Source: Peptococcaceae bacterium | GTDB taxonomy: Bacteria; Bacillota; Peptococcia; DRI-13 | NCBI GenBank assembly: GCA_020054815.1 | Contig: JAIHAN010000005.1 | Span: 1 to 39,702, forward strand | Length of the DNA: 39,702 nucleotides | Reading direction: 5' to 3' | In this document: one piece after another, positions 17,152-25,085 of the stretch | Numbering within the stretch: the stretch's first letter is position 1 | How the letters are laid out: every line of letters starts with the position of its first letter | The notes under the pieces: model-generated | Database searches by the model: none | What the model was told of the DNA's origin: nothing | The model's input: the letters and a program-made list of their open reading frames with translations, nothing else | Translations under genes and position numbers: made by a program

Positions 17152-17439
17152 TTAGAAACAAACAGTTGCCGCTATCTCTTCTGCACAGATATTTTCCTTG
17201 ATTACTTCAGAAATCTTACCATCCTTAATGACAACAAGACATGGGACCTGGTTGACACCCAGCCTATTAGCAATACCTGTGGATTTATAAATATCAACTT
17301 TTGTTACTCTAACCTTACCTTTATACTCCGCCTCCATTTTTTCGATCAGAGGCAAGTATTTCCGGCATTTAGGATCAACGGCGTTCCAAAGATAGACAAT
17401 CCCGGGCATATCATTCTTCATAATCTGGTTATGGAACAT
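17152..17439 (-). CDS. Thioredoxin-like protein lacking the first active-site cysteine
   Basis: 95 residues from the first ATG. The thioredoxin fold is recognisable: strand GIVYLWNAVDPKC, helix, KVRVTKVDIYKSTGIANRLGV, the cis-proline strand NQVPCLVVIKDG, and a terminal helix. The usual WCGPC is replaced by W-N-A-V-D-P-K-C, so only the second cysteine (C25) remains and the normal disulfide chemistry is unlikely. Starting at ATG 17439 the protein lacks the first strand and helix of the fold. The frame stays open upstream, and ATT at 17481 lies 8 nt from AGGAG. That start would give 109 residues with the Trp at position 32, close to its place in ordinary thioredoxins. A role as a redox-related adaptor is only a guess. 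Confidence 0.75.
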   Translation of the reverse strand: MFHNQIMKNDMPGIVYLWNAVDPKCRKYLPLIEKMEAEYKGKVRVTKVDIYKSTGIANRLGVNQVPCLVVIKDGKISEVIKENICAEEIAATVCF

Positions 17440-17556
17440 TTCGCTTTCCGCTATGTATTTTTCAGCTCTGTATCCGGCAATAGCCCCATCTCCTACGATT
17501 GTAAGCGGTGAATGATGTATTATTGGGATAAAAAGGAATCATAAAGGAGGAACGCC

Positions 17557-18075
17557 ATGAACACGCATCTCGAGTTTATTTTTACCAGGCGCAGCATCAG
17601 GAGGTTTAGCGGTGAGCGGGTTACGGACGAGCAACTGAAGCTAATTTTGACCGCCGGAATGACAGCCCCTTCAGCCAATAACCAGCAGCCCTGGGAATTT
17701 ATCGTCGTTGATGACCGGGGAAAAATGGGGCAGATTATGAAAGTACACCCCTATTCCCAAATGCTGAGTCCTGCACCCGTCTGCATAATTGTTGCGGCCA
17801 ATCTTAAAAAATCACTCTATAAAGATATGGATTGGTGGATACAAGATTGTGCCGCAGCTACCGAGAACATTCTTCTAGCCGTTAATGCTTTAGGTTTAGG
17901 CGCTGTCTGGGTGGGTGTCTATCCCAACTGGGAAAGGGTGGCGGCCATCAGGAAAATATTCGACATTCCCGAAGATGTGGTACCTTTTTCGATTATCCCC
18001 ATTGGTCACGCAGCGGAAACCAGGCCTCCCAAGAAAGATTACCAGGCTTCCTTGGTCCATAGAAATAAATGGTGA
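17557..18075 (+). CDS. Nitroreductase family FMN flavoprotein
   Basis: 172 residues, the short nitroreductase type. The N-terminal FMN-binding signature is RRSIRRFSGERVTDEQL, followed by APSANNQQPWEFIVV. A later segment, AAATENILLAVNALGLGAVWVG, forms the conserved dimer/FMN helix, and IPEDVVPFSIIPIGHAAE closes the fold. It is predicted to be an NAD(P)H-dependent reductase of nitro compounds or quinone-like substrates; the real substrate is unknown. AAAGGAGG sits at ideal spacing from the ATG. It is a single-gene transcript ending at a strong terminator. Confidence 0.92.
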   Translation: MNTHLEFIFTRRSIRRFSGERVTDEQLKLILTAGMTAPSANNQQPWEFIVVDDRGKMGQIMKVHPYSQMLSPAPVCIIVAANLKKSLYKDMDWWIQDCAAATENILLAVNALGLGAVWVGVYPNWERVAAIRKIFDIPEDVVPFSIIPIGHAAETRPPKKDYQASLVHRNKW

Positions 18076-18130
18076 GCAGCGGGACTCCCTTAGAAGGGGT
18101 TATGAAGCTCTCTTAACCAACAAGTAACTG

Positions 18131-18169
18131 AAAAACCCTTCCCTGTGCTGTACAGGGAAGGGTTTTTAA
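18131..18169 (+). terminator. Terminator after the nitroreductase gene
   Basis: A 16-bp perfect stem, AAAAACCCTTCCCTGT paired with ACAGGGAAGGGTTTTT, has a 5-nt loop. It is strong in both directions. Confidence 0.92.
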
Positions 18170-18374
18170 ATGCATTTAATGGGGCTTCAAAACTACTTTA
18201 ATACACCCCTTTAATTTCTATTATCCTACTTGACTTAAATTTGCAATACCCAAAAAAGCTTATTGAGAATTCTCTTATTCATGGGCTATTATTCATTTTG
18301 TCGAACTGAAGATGAGAATATGTATGCAATGTTCAATAATACACAAACAAAAAACGCTATACGCAAATAAAACG
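18170..18374. other. AT-rich intergenic stretch without a visible gene
   Basis: About 200 bases between the nitroreductase terminator and the molybdenum hydroxylase promoter. No open frame with a ribosome binding site and no clear repeat were seen. Any regulator-binding sites for the downstream operon would be expected here or in the leader. Confidence 0.5.
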
Positions 18375-18404
18375 TTCGAAAATCCCTACGTGCTGTGTTA
18401 TAAT
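18375..18404 (+). promoter_or_regulatory. Promoter of the molybdenum hydroxylase operon
   Basis: A perfect TATAAT (18399-18404) is preceded at 18 bp by TTCGAA (18375-18380, 3/6 to the -35 consensus). The weak -35 would fit activator dependence. Transcription would start near 18411. Confidence 0.6.
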
Positions 18405-18410
18405 AGTTTT

Positions 18411-18516
18411 TGTTAAAAAAATGTAATTTCCGTTGAACCATTCCCAAAATCAGGGGTAGTGAAAAAGCCTGACATCCGGTAATGCTTAAGTACGGAGAGA
18501 CGAGGGGGGAGCAGTT
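18411..18516 (+). promoter_or_regulatory. Structured leader upstream of the molybdenum hydroxylase operon (no known riboswitch recognised)
   Basis: A leader of about 105 nt contains TCAGG...CCTGA (near 18450-18475) and CCGGTA...TACGG pairings. It ends in the strong ribosome binding site GAGGGGGGA, 6 nt before the TTG start. I could not match it to the Moco, purine or other riboswitch classes I can recall. Confidence 0.35.
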
Positions 18517-19314
18517 TTGTTTACAATTCAGGACTATGTTGTTCCCGGAACGCTGGAAGAAGCGTACAGGATTTTAACGGCAAAAAGAAATAACACCATT
18601 CTTGGGGGTTGTGGCTTTTTGCGTCTGGGCTCCCAGAGAATCGGGACTGCCATTGATTTAACCAACCTTAATTTAAACTTTATCGAGGAATATGACCAAG
18701 TCATTGAAATCGGGGCTATGACCACTTTTCGTGATCTTGAGACAAGCCCGCTTTTGAAAGGATACTTTAACGGTCTTTTACCCCAAGCGGTAAAGCATAT
18801 CGTGGGGGTACAGCTGCGCAATATTGTGACGGTAGGAGGTACCGTTTATTCCCGTTACGGTTTTTCCGATCTTATCACGGCCCTACTCTCCCTGGAAGCT
18901 GAGGTGGAGTTGTTTAAGACCGGGCGGGTTTCTTTGGAAAACTTTCTGGAGAACGCTTCGGAAAAAGATATTCTGGTTAAAGTTATCATTCCCAAGACGG
19001 CCAAAAAAGCGGTATTTAACAGCATGCGGAATTCGCAAAGCGACTATGCCATCGTAAATGTGGCCGTTTCTAAAGAGGGAGACCGGTGGCTTTTAGTGGC
19101 AGGAGCCAGACCCCACCGTGCAAAAATTGCCAGAAAGGCTTCTTTATTTTTGGCCAACAGCAGCTTATCTTCGGAGGACATCGAACATGCTGCAAACCTG
19201 GCCATCAGTGAATTGACCTTCGGCAGTAATATGCGTGCAAGTCAAAAATACCGTGAGACCGTCTGCAAAGTCCTCTTAAAAAGAGCCATAGGGGAGGTTT
19301 TAGCATGCAAATAA
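18517..19314 (+). CDS. Molybdenum hydroxylase, FAD-binding (medium) subunit, xanthine dehydrogenase/CoxM family
   Basis: 265 residues from a TTG start with GAGGGGGGA upstream. It begins with the family's typical FTIQDYVVPGTLEEAYRIL. Position-specific FAD loops are present but divergent: TILGGCGFLRLGSQR instead of the usual AGGTDL-type loop, and TVGGTVYSRYGFSDL in place of TIGGNIA...ADL. A CO-dehydrogenase flavoprotein C-terminal domain follows (~165-260). It passes electrons from the Fe-S subunit to FAD and then to NAD+ or another acceptor. It overlaps the Fe-S gene by 10 nt, giving FAD / FeS / Mo order. FAD binding is inferred, because the loops depart from consensus. Confidence 0.88.
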   Translation: MFTIQDYVVPGTLEEAYRILTAKRNNTILGGCGFLRLGSQRIGTAIDLTNLNLNFIEEYDQVIEIGAMTTFRDLETSPLLKGYFNGLLPQAVKHIVGVQLRNIVTVGGTVYSRYGFSDLITALLSLEAEVELFKTGRVSLENFLENASEKDILVKVIIPKTAKKAVFNSMRNSQSDYAIVNVAVSKEGDRWLLVAGARPHRAKIARKASLFLANSSLSSEDIEHAANLAISELTFGSNMRASQKYRETVCKVLLKRAIGEVLACK

Positions 19315-19754
19315 AGGTGACGATCAATGAAAAAATGATGGAACTGGAAGCCCCCTATGATGAATTTTTAATGGATACATTAAGAAGATATGGTTTTTTA
19401 AGTGTGAAAAAGGGATGCAATACTGGCTCCTGTGGTTTATGCACTGTCTGGCTGGACGGCAAACCGGTACTCTCTTGTTCTGTGCTTTCGGTGAGAGTAA
19501 ACGGGAGAAATATTACCACTATTGAGGGTGTGCAGAAAGAGGCCCGGGAGTTTGCTGATTTCCTGGTCAAGGAAGGCGCAGACCAGTGTGGCTTCTGCAG
19601 CCCCGGGTTTATCATGACGGTCCTGGCCATGAAGCGGGAGTTGTCCAATCCGACAGAAGAAGATATCATCCACTATCTGACAGGGAATCTTTGCCGCTGC
19701 ACAGGGTATCAGGGACAGTTGCGAGCAATTAAAAAATATCTGGGGGTTGTGTAG
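19305..19754 (+). CDS. Molybdenum hydroxylase, 2x[2Fe-2S] small subunit
   Basis: 149 residues, the usual size. The N-terminal plant-type ferredoxin domain holds C38, C43, C46 and C58 (GCNTGSCGLCTVWLDG, then VLSC). The C-terminal all-helical domain holds C95, C98, C130 and C132 (QCGFCSPGFIM, NLCRCTGYQG). All eight cluster ligands are intact. The ATG overlaps the end of the FAD-subunit gene, and the stop codon overlaps the GTG of the Mo subunit, so the three genes are translationally coupled. Confidence 0.96.
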   Translation: MQIKVTINEKMMELEAPYDEFLMDTLRRYGFLSVKKGCNTGSCGLCTVWLDGKPVLSCSVLSVRVNGRNITTIEGVQKEAREFADFLVKEGADQCGFCSPGFIMTVLAMKRELSNPTEEDIIHYLTGNLCRCTGYQGQLRAIKKYLGVV

Positions 19755-22057
19755 TGATGCGTATAGTAAATCAGCCAATCTCTAAGATTGACGGGATGGA
19801 TATTACCACGGGAAAGCCTGTTTATACAGACGATTTGGCTCACGGCCATGAGCTGGCGGTAAAAATCCTGAGAAGCCCTTATGCTTTTGCCAGGATCAAA
19901 GCCATTAATTTAGAGAAAGCTAGCCGAATACCCGGCGTGGAGTGCATACTTACCTATCAAGACGTTCCCAAAACACGTTTTACCATGGCCGGGCAGTCCT
20001 ATCCCGAGCCCTCCCCCTACGACCGTTTAATCTTAGACGAATACGTGAGGTATGTGGGGGATGAAGTAGCCATTATCGCCGCCGTTGATGAGAAGGCGGC
20101 CGAAAAGGCTATGAAGTTAATTAAAGTAGAATACGAAATCCTGGAGCCCGTTCTGGATTTTGAAAAGGCTATCGGTCATCCCTCAGTGGTCCATCCGGAA
20201 GGAGATGTCACAGTAAATATGGACATAGGGATGGATAAAACAAAGAATATTGCCTCTTCCTGTAAAATCGAAGTCGGTGATGTGGAAGCGGAACTGAAAA
20301 ACAGTGATGTGGTCGTGGAAGGAACCTATTATACGCAGGCCCAGGCCCATGCCATGATGGAAACTTACCGTGCCCTAACCTATTTTGACCACAATGGAAG
20401 GCTTACCATCGTCAGTTCCACTCAGATTCCCTTCCACGTAAGAAGGATTGTGGCCAGGGCTTTGCAAATCCCCATGGGCAGGGTCCGGGTCATCAAGCCC
20501 AGAATCGGCGGCGGGTTCGGGGGAAAGCAGACGGCCTCGGTAGAAGTCTTTCCCGCTCTCGTAACCTTAAAAACGGGTAAACCGGCTAAGATTATCTATG
20601 ACAGAAGGGAAACCTTTGCCTGTACCACCAGCCGTCATGCTATGCGCATTACCGTAAGACTGGGGGCTGATAAAGAGGGGAATATCAAAGCAATAGATAT
20701 GCAGGCTTTGTCTGATACAGGGGCCTATGGCGAACACGCCCCTACGGTTTTTGCCGTGGCCGGGTATAAGACACTGCCGCTGTATGGCAAAGCCAGGGCC
20801 GTCAGGTATATGGGCCATGCCGTCTATACCAACAAAATGCCGGCAGGGGCCTTACGGGGCTATGGCGTGACCCAAGGCACATTTGCCCTGGAATCAGCCA
20901 TCAATGAACTGGCGGCTAAACTACAGATGGACCCGGCGGAGTTGCGGGAAAAGAATATCATCAGGGAAGGGGACGCCCATCCGGTTTTAGGTGAAACCCC
21001 GGAAGGAAAGCCGGTTGTATTGGCGAGTAGTGCCCTGGATCGCTGTATTAAAAGAGGTAAAGAACTCATTGGCTGGGGGGAAAAATACCCCCGGAAAGTT
21101 GTCAGTGACACCAAAGTACGTGCCGTGGGGATGGCCATCACCATGCAGGGTTCAGGCATAGCCGGCATTGATACGGCTTCTGCCGTCATCAAGTTGAATG
21201 ATGACGGTTTCTATACCCTGCTCTTAGGTTCCACAGATATGGGGACCGGCAGCGACACCACCATGGCCCAAATCGCCGCAGAAGTACTGGAAACCACCAT
21301 GGACAAAATCATTGTCCACGCCGCCGATACGGATATCTCGCCCTATGATACGGGTTCTTACGCCTCCAGCACTGCCTATGTCACGGGAAATGCCGTCATC
21401 AAGGCTGCCGAAGATATGAAAAAAAAGATTATAGAGGCCGGAGCTAAACTTTTTGGTGTGGATTCTGAAGAAATAGAATTTGACGGTGAGTTTGTGCGGG
21501 CGATAAATAAACATCAATCCTTATCCCTTGATGAAATGGCCCGGCGTTTAATTTCCGGGGAAGGAAAGTTGCAGCTGGTAGGTACGGGTACTTTTGGCGG
21601 GGACACCAGCCCTCCGCCCTTTATTGCCGGCTTTGCCGAAGTAGAAGTTGATACGGAGACGGGGAAAATAGATGTAATTGAATACGTGGCTGTTGTGGAT
21701 TGCGGCACCATGATTAACCCTAACCTTGTCCGCATCCAGGTGGAAGGCGGCCTGGTCCAGGGTATCGGCATGGCCATGTATGAAGATGTCAAATACAGTG
21801 AGCGTGGCAAAATGCAGACGGACACATTTATGCAGTATAAAATCCCCTGCAGGAAGGATATAGGGAAAATCACTGTGGACTTTGAGCCCAGTTATGAGCC
21901 CACGGGACCCTTTGGGGCCAAGTCGGTGGGCGAGGTGGTCATAAACACGCCCTCACCAGCCATCGCCCATGCAGTGTATAATGCCGTCGGTGTCAACATC
22001 AGAAACCTGCCCATTACGCCTGAAAAAGTAATAATGGGAATTATGGAGAAGAAATAA
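19754..22057 (+). CDS. Molybdenum hydroxylase, molybdopterin-binding large subunit (xanthine dehydrogenase family)
   Basis: 767 residues. The a/b hammerhead domain is N-terminal (GKPVYTDDLAHGHELAVKIL). It is followed by cofactor loops IGGGFGGKQTA, GALRGYGVTQGTF and TGSYASSTAYVTGNAV, and by GPFGAKSVGEVVINTPSP, whose Glu is the catalytic base of this family. GTG 19754 and ATG 19757 are both possible starts. The substrate (purine, nicotinate, aromatic or CO) cannot be read safely; the active-site loops are not those of CO dehydrogenase (no Cys-bearing VAYRCSFR-type loop). No Moco-sulfurase, XdhC-like chaperone or transporter is adjacent. A GC-rich hairpin ends the operon. Confidence 0.93.
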   Translation: MMRIVNQPISKIDGMDITTGKPVYTDDLAHGHELAVKILRSPYAFARIKAINLEKASRIPGVECILTYQDVPKTRFTMAGQSYPEPSPYDRLILDEYVRYVGDEVAIIAAVDEKAAEKAMKLIKVEYEILEPVLDFEKAIGHPSVVHPEGDVTVNMDIGMDKTKNIASSCKIEVGDVEAELKNSDVVVEGTYYTQAQAHAMMETYRALTYFDHNGRLTIVSSTQIPFHVRRIVARALQIPMGRVRVIKPRIGGGFGGKQTASVEVFPALVTLKTGKPAKIIYDRRETFACTTSRHAMRITVRLGADKEGNIKAIDMQALSDTGAYGEHAPTVFAVAGYKTLPLYGKARAVRYMGHAVYTNKMPAGALRGYGVTQGTFALESAINELAAKLQMDPAELREKNIIREGDAHPVLGETPEGKPVVLASSALDRCIKRGKELIGWGEKYPRKVVSDTKVRAVGMAITMQGSGIAGIDTASAVIKLNDDGFYTLLLGSTDMGTGSDTTMAQIAAEVLETTMDKIIVHAADTDISPYDTGSYASSTAYVTGNAVIKAAEDMKKKIIEAGAKLFGVDSEEIEFDGEFVRAINKHQSLSLDEMARRLISGEGKLQLVGTGTFGGDTSPPPFIAGFAEVEVDTETGKIDVIEYVAVVDCGTMINPNLVRIQVEGGLVQGIGMAMYEDVKYSERGKMQTDTFMQYKIPCRKDIGKITVDFEPSYEPTGPFGAKSVGEVVINTPSPAIAHAVYNAVGVNIRNLPITPEKVIMGIMEKK

Positions 22058-22060
22058 AGG

Positions 22061-22097
22061 AAGGGGAACCCCGTTTAGGGGGGTCCCCTTCTCATTA
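22061..22097 (+). terminator. Hairpin terminator after the molybdenum hydroxylase operon
   Basis: AAGGGGAACCCC pairs imperfectly with GGGGGGTCCCCTT around loop GTTTA, followed by a modest T-rich tail (TTCTCATTATT). It lies between convergent genes. Confidence 0.7.
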
Positions 22098-22114
22098 TTG
22101 AGGCATATCAAAGA

Positions 22115-22738
22115 TTATATCACAGGAAACAGTACAAAAATACCGACTGTCCACAAAGCATGAGAAATCATTACCGGTACAACACTTTTTTCGCGCCAGT
22201 AGATATAACCCCAGAACAGACCGGCCATCAGTGCGGCCATGATGAGCATAAAATTGCCTGAAGAGATATGAACTCCGGCATAAATCATGGAGCCTAAGAG
22301 CCAACCGGTTGGTTCCCTGAACCGCTCCATGGCCCATCTCTGGAGGAAATTTCGCCAGAATAACTCTTCGCCCGGACTGGTGATAAATAATAAGATTAAG
22401 GAGATAAGTATGGCTTCAGCCTGATTGCGAATCTCATATATTGAAGAGATCTGGGGCTTAGCAAAATTGAACAGCAATTGGGAGAAAAAATTTCCTAGCC
22501 AAAATAACAAATATAAGAGGACTGCGGAACCCAGGCCAATTAATACGGCCCGGAGAGTAAATTCCTCTCTTGTAAAGGGTAGACCTCCAAAGCGTATGGC
22601 CAGAAGGGTTAAAATAGCGGCGGCAAGGCTCATGGATAACCAAAAATTTACTAATTGTACGGAAAAGGTCAGATACCAGAATAAAGCGGCCAGCAGTATG
22701 GAAAAAAGCGCGATTCTATCATCTATTTTCCTGGGCAT
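22115..22738 (-). CDS. CPBP family intramembrane glutamic endopeptidase
   Basis: 207 residues with about six hydrophobic membrane spans. Motif 1 of the CPBP/Abi family is present as SPGEELFWRNFLQRW (E124, E125 and the downstream Arg). Motif 2 is YAGVHISSGNF and motif 3 is ISHALWTVGI, which supply the catalytic His/Asn positions. Bacterial members are membrane proteases related to Rce1; their targets are mostly unknown. The ATG directly follows the stop codon of the menA-like gene (TAAATG), so the two are translationally coupled. Confidence 0.88.
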   Translation of the reverse strand: MPRKIDDRIALFSILLAALFWYLTFSVQLVNFWLSMSLAAAILTLLAIRFGGLPFTREEFTLRAVLIGLGSAVLLYLLFWLGNFFSQLLFNFAKPQISSIYEIRNQAEAILISLILLFITSPGEELFWRNFLQRWAMERFREPTGWLLGSMIYAGVHISSGNFMLIMAALMAGLFWGYIYWREKSVVPVMISHALWTVGIFVLFPVI

Positions 22739-23641
22739 TTACAGCCCTCCCTTAAGGAAGTAATTAGCCAGTAAGCCTGTTACCAGGAGAAAGCCAAACT
22801 GGAAATGGAATTGGGCAGCAGTGGCTTCTAAAAGCGTTAATTTCTCCTTATTGCCTTTCCAGGATTCCCGGGTATCTTTAAAGATTACCCGGACCCGGGG
22901 GAGCAGTAGTAACGGTAGAATGCTCATCACTGGAAGCTGGCCAAAAGAAATTAGAACGAATAAGGAGAGAAAGGCTGCAATGTTCAGGGCGTAATATAAA
23001 GAAAAGCTAATCCTTCGACCTAGCATCAAGGCCAGGGTCTTGATACCCGCTTTTCCGTCGAATTCCAGGTCACGCAGGTCATTGGCATGCAAGATACCGG
23101 AAACTAAAAAAGCTACAGGTAGAGAGGACCATACTGCGGTCCAGCTGTGGTTTCCGGTCTGCACAAAGTAAGCGCCCCAAACCATCATAGGACCCATCAA
23201 AAAGAAGACCAGAAAAGAACCCAGGCCTTTGTATTTATAGGGAACGGGCCCTGCCGTATAGGTATAACCGCCGATGGTTCCCAGGATACCGAGGAGCAGG
23301 AGGGGCCACCCTCTGAGGTTTACTAAATATAGGCCGATGGTACCGGCCAAAGCGAAAAATAAAATTCCCGCTCCCAGCATTTGCTTGGGCTTAAGAATAC
23401 CCTTTACGAGGAAAGGTACAGTTGTTGCCGATTCCTCCGTATCAACCCCGGATATAAAATCCCCGTAAGAGTTAATTAAATTGGTTCCGGCCTGGATGGC
23501 AATACTTGCAAATAAACTCAAGCCAAACAAAGTGACGTTAAAAAAACCTTCATTTAAGGCAAGAAATGCCCCTAGGGTTACCGGAACTATGGCGGCGGTA
23601 AAAGACCAGGGCCTTAGGGAAATAAACCATGTCTTAAGCAT
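22739..23641 (-). CDS. menA: UbiA-family prenyltransferase, probable 1,4-dihydroxy-2-naphthoate polyprenyltransferase
   Basis: 300 residues with 8-9 membrane spans. The first Asp-rich prenyl-diphosphate site appears in the MenA style, NLINSYGDFISGVDTEES, and the second as HANDLRDLEFDGKAGIKTLA. The N-terminal FISLRPWSFTAAIVPVTLG is typical of MenA. It would attach the polyprenyl tail in menaquinone synthesis. No other men genes lie in the window, so another quinone-like or lipid acceptor is possible. It is the first gene of a two-gene unit with the CPBP protease. Confidence 0.88.
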   Translation of the reverse strand: MLKTWFISLRPWSFTAAIVPVTLGAFLALNEGFFNVTLFGLSLFASIAIQAGTNLINSYGDFISGVDTEESATTVPFLVKGILKPKQMLGAGILFFALAGTIGLYLVNLRGWPLLLLGILGTIGGYTYTAGPVPYKYKGLGSFLVFFLMGPMMVWGAYFVQTGNHSWTAVWSSLPVAFLVSGILHANDLRDLEFDGKAGIKTLALMLGRRISFSLYYALNIAAFLSLFVLISFGQLPVMSILPLLLLPRVRVIFKDTRESWKGNKEKLTLLEATAAQFHFQFGFLLVTGLLANYFLKGGL

Positions 23642-23685
23642 TTAAGCATTCTCCTTGCATAGGAAATAACAATCTGACGGTTTTC

Positions 23686-23714
23686 ATTATAAAAAAACAA
23701 CAGGGATTATACAA
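23686..23714 (-). promoter_or_regulatory. Promoter of the menA-CPBP unit
   Basis: On the minus strand TTGTAT (23714-23709) is followed by a 17-bp spacer and a perfect TATAAT (23691-23686), about 45 bp before the menA start. Confidence 0.6.
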
Positions 23715-23730
23715 GAGACCATGAAGTGGT

Positions 23731-23767
23731 AATAAAGATGACCCCCGGGATGGGGGTCATCTTTATT
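23731..23767 (-). terminator. Terminator downstream of the DUF1540 gene
   Basis: A 16-bp perfect stem, AATAAAGATGACCCCC paired with GGGGGTCATCTTTATT, with a 5-nt loop. It lies between the DUF1540 stop codon and the menA promoter. Confidence 0.85.
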
Positions 23768-23802
23768 AAGCAAGATATCAATACCTGGAGTAATTGCCTA
23801 AA

Positions 23803-24048
23803 TTAGGTTGTCTTCTTTACTCCGTCAAATCTTTCATCACCAGAACCTTTGTGCACAAAAGTTTTACAACAGGTGGCCATGCAGTCATCAACGGGAGTAG
23901 CGGGGAATTGGGCATGATTAGGAGCATCGAATGTATCTGGTTTCTCAGCAGCTAAGTTGTCGGCTGTAACCATAATTTCATTGGCAACACAAACGTTTCC
24001 CTTGTCCCAGTAGTGACAGCTGTTTACACTACAATAGATATTGGACAT
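23803..24048 (-). CDS. DUF1540 domain-containing small Cys-rich protein
   Basis: 81 residues. It starts SNIYCSVNSCHYWDKGNVCVA and has a second cysteine cluster, DDCMATCCKTFVHKG. The pattern C-x4-C-x8-C near the N-terminus with late paired Cys is the DUF1540 signature and suggests metal binding. The family is widespread in spore-forming Clostridia and its function is unknown. A strong AAGGAGG ribosome binding site precedes the ATG, so good expression is likely. It is a single-gene unit with its own terminator. Confidence 0.9.
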   Translation of the reverse strand: MSNIYCSVNSCHYWDKGNVCVANEIMVTADNLAAEKPDTFDAPNHAQFPATPVDDCMATCCKTFVHKGSGDERFDGVKKTT

Positions 24049-24152
24049 TTTTCATACCTCCTTATACATTTAAATTTAGTCTTTGTAATTTTAATAAATC
24101 TATTCTGTACCCTTATTACTTTGTAATGTGTTTTTTATAGTTCATCCCATAG

Positions 24153-25070
24153 CTATATTGAGCGTGAGGCAAGGGTTAAAAGATATGAAATCACATTCTG
24201 ATCGTCTAAAATTTGCATGTGACTATTTAATCCATATTTTGAATGGATAGGACTATTGTTTATAATAAATCCCGCGGTAATCGGATATCCCCGGTGGTCC
24301 GTAATGCAGGAGGTTTTACTGCTGACAAAATAATCTTTGTGATGGGAGAAGGTTGCTACTTGTACCCCATCTCTTTGCAGTTGTTTGACGGATGAAGTGC
24401 GTAACTGAAGGAAATCTTGATAAAACCGGGATTCATAAATTAGTTCTTTAACTGCAGTGCTCCCCCAAACTGAGCCACTAGCATCGAGAATTCTCATAAG
24501 TATTCCCGGAACATTGATGGTGGAGCCCATTAAAGGTGAATTTAAGGTGACGACACCTCGAATCTTTTTCCTGTGATCCGGATGAGTCGTGCTCACAAAA
24601 TCCAAGGCTATTCTGCCCCCTAAACTGTGTCCCACCAAAATAAAGCGGGCCTCGGGGTTTGCAAGAGATATGTTTTCAATTAATTGTTCTAATTGGTTTA
24701 CACTGAGATAAAGGGATTGACCGGTATTTTTACGGGTGTACGGGTAGGGGACCCAATTGCTGTTCTCGATGTGCCCGCCCATATAACTGTACATAAGAAA
24801 GCGGTCATCATAAAATGAATAGCCTATCACAGAGAGTGCTCGTCTGATATTTTCAAACCCCATATGCTGAAAGGGACTGCCGTCACACCGGGTATCCAAA
24901 CCATTCAAAAAGACAAAATAAAGATTTTTTGCGCTATTGACGGTTTCTTTTGACAGGATTACCGGCGGATAATTATGCCTTTCGATTTCGGTATCCCTGT
25001 GGAAAATGTACCCAAATGTAAACACAACCAAAATCATTAGAATTGTGACGAATAATACTCTTTTCTTCAT
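24153..25070 (-). CDS. Membrane-anchored or secreted alpha/beta hydrolase (lipase/esterase-like)
   Basis: 305 residues from ATG 25070 (TTG 25085 is a longer but less likely start). An N-terminal KKR plus hydrophobic segment (about residues 5-22) acts as signal or anchor. The nucleophile elbow is ARFILVGHSLGGRIALDF, with Ser in GHSLG. A later Asp (ITDHRGYP) and a C-terminal His (SPIHSKYGLNSH) could complete the triad. The oxyanion-side strand is NLYFVFLNGLDTRCDG. No lid or lipid-binding feature is certain. It is divergent from its neighbours and appears monocistronic. Confidence 0.82.
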   Translation of the reverse strand: MKKRVLFVTILMILVVFTFGYIFHRDTEIERHNYPPVILSKETVNSAKNLYFVFLNGLDTRCDGSPFQHMGFENIRRALSVIGYSFYDDRFLMYSYMGGHIENSNWVPYPYTRKNTGQSLYLSVNQLEQLIENISLANPEARFILVGHSLGGRIALDFVSTTHPDHRKKIRGVVTLNSPLMGSTINVPGILMRILDASGSVWGSTAVKELIYESRFYQDFLQLRTSSVKQLQRDGVQVATFSHHKDYFVSSKTSCITDHRGYPITAGFIINNSPIHSKYGLNSHMQILDDQNVISYLLTLASRSI

Positions 25071-25085
25071 AACAAGCCCCAACAA

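Noticed and set aside
18450-18510. Moco, purine or c-di-GMP riboswitch in the molybdenum hydroxylase leader
   Set aside because: The conserved core sequences I know for those classes are absent; I keep only the general note of a structured leader.
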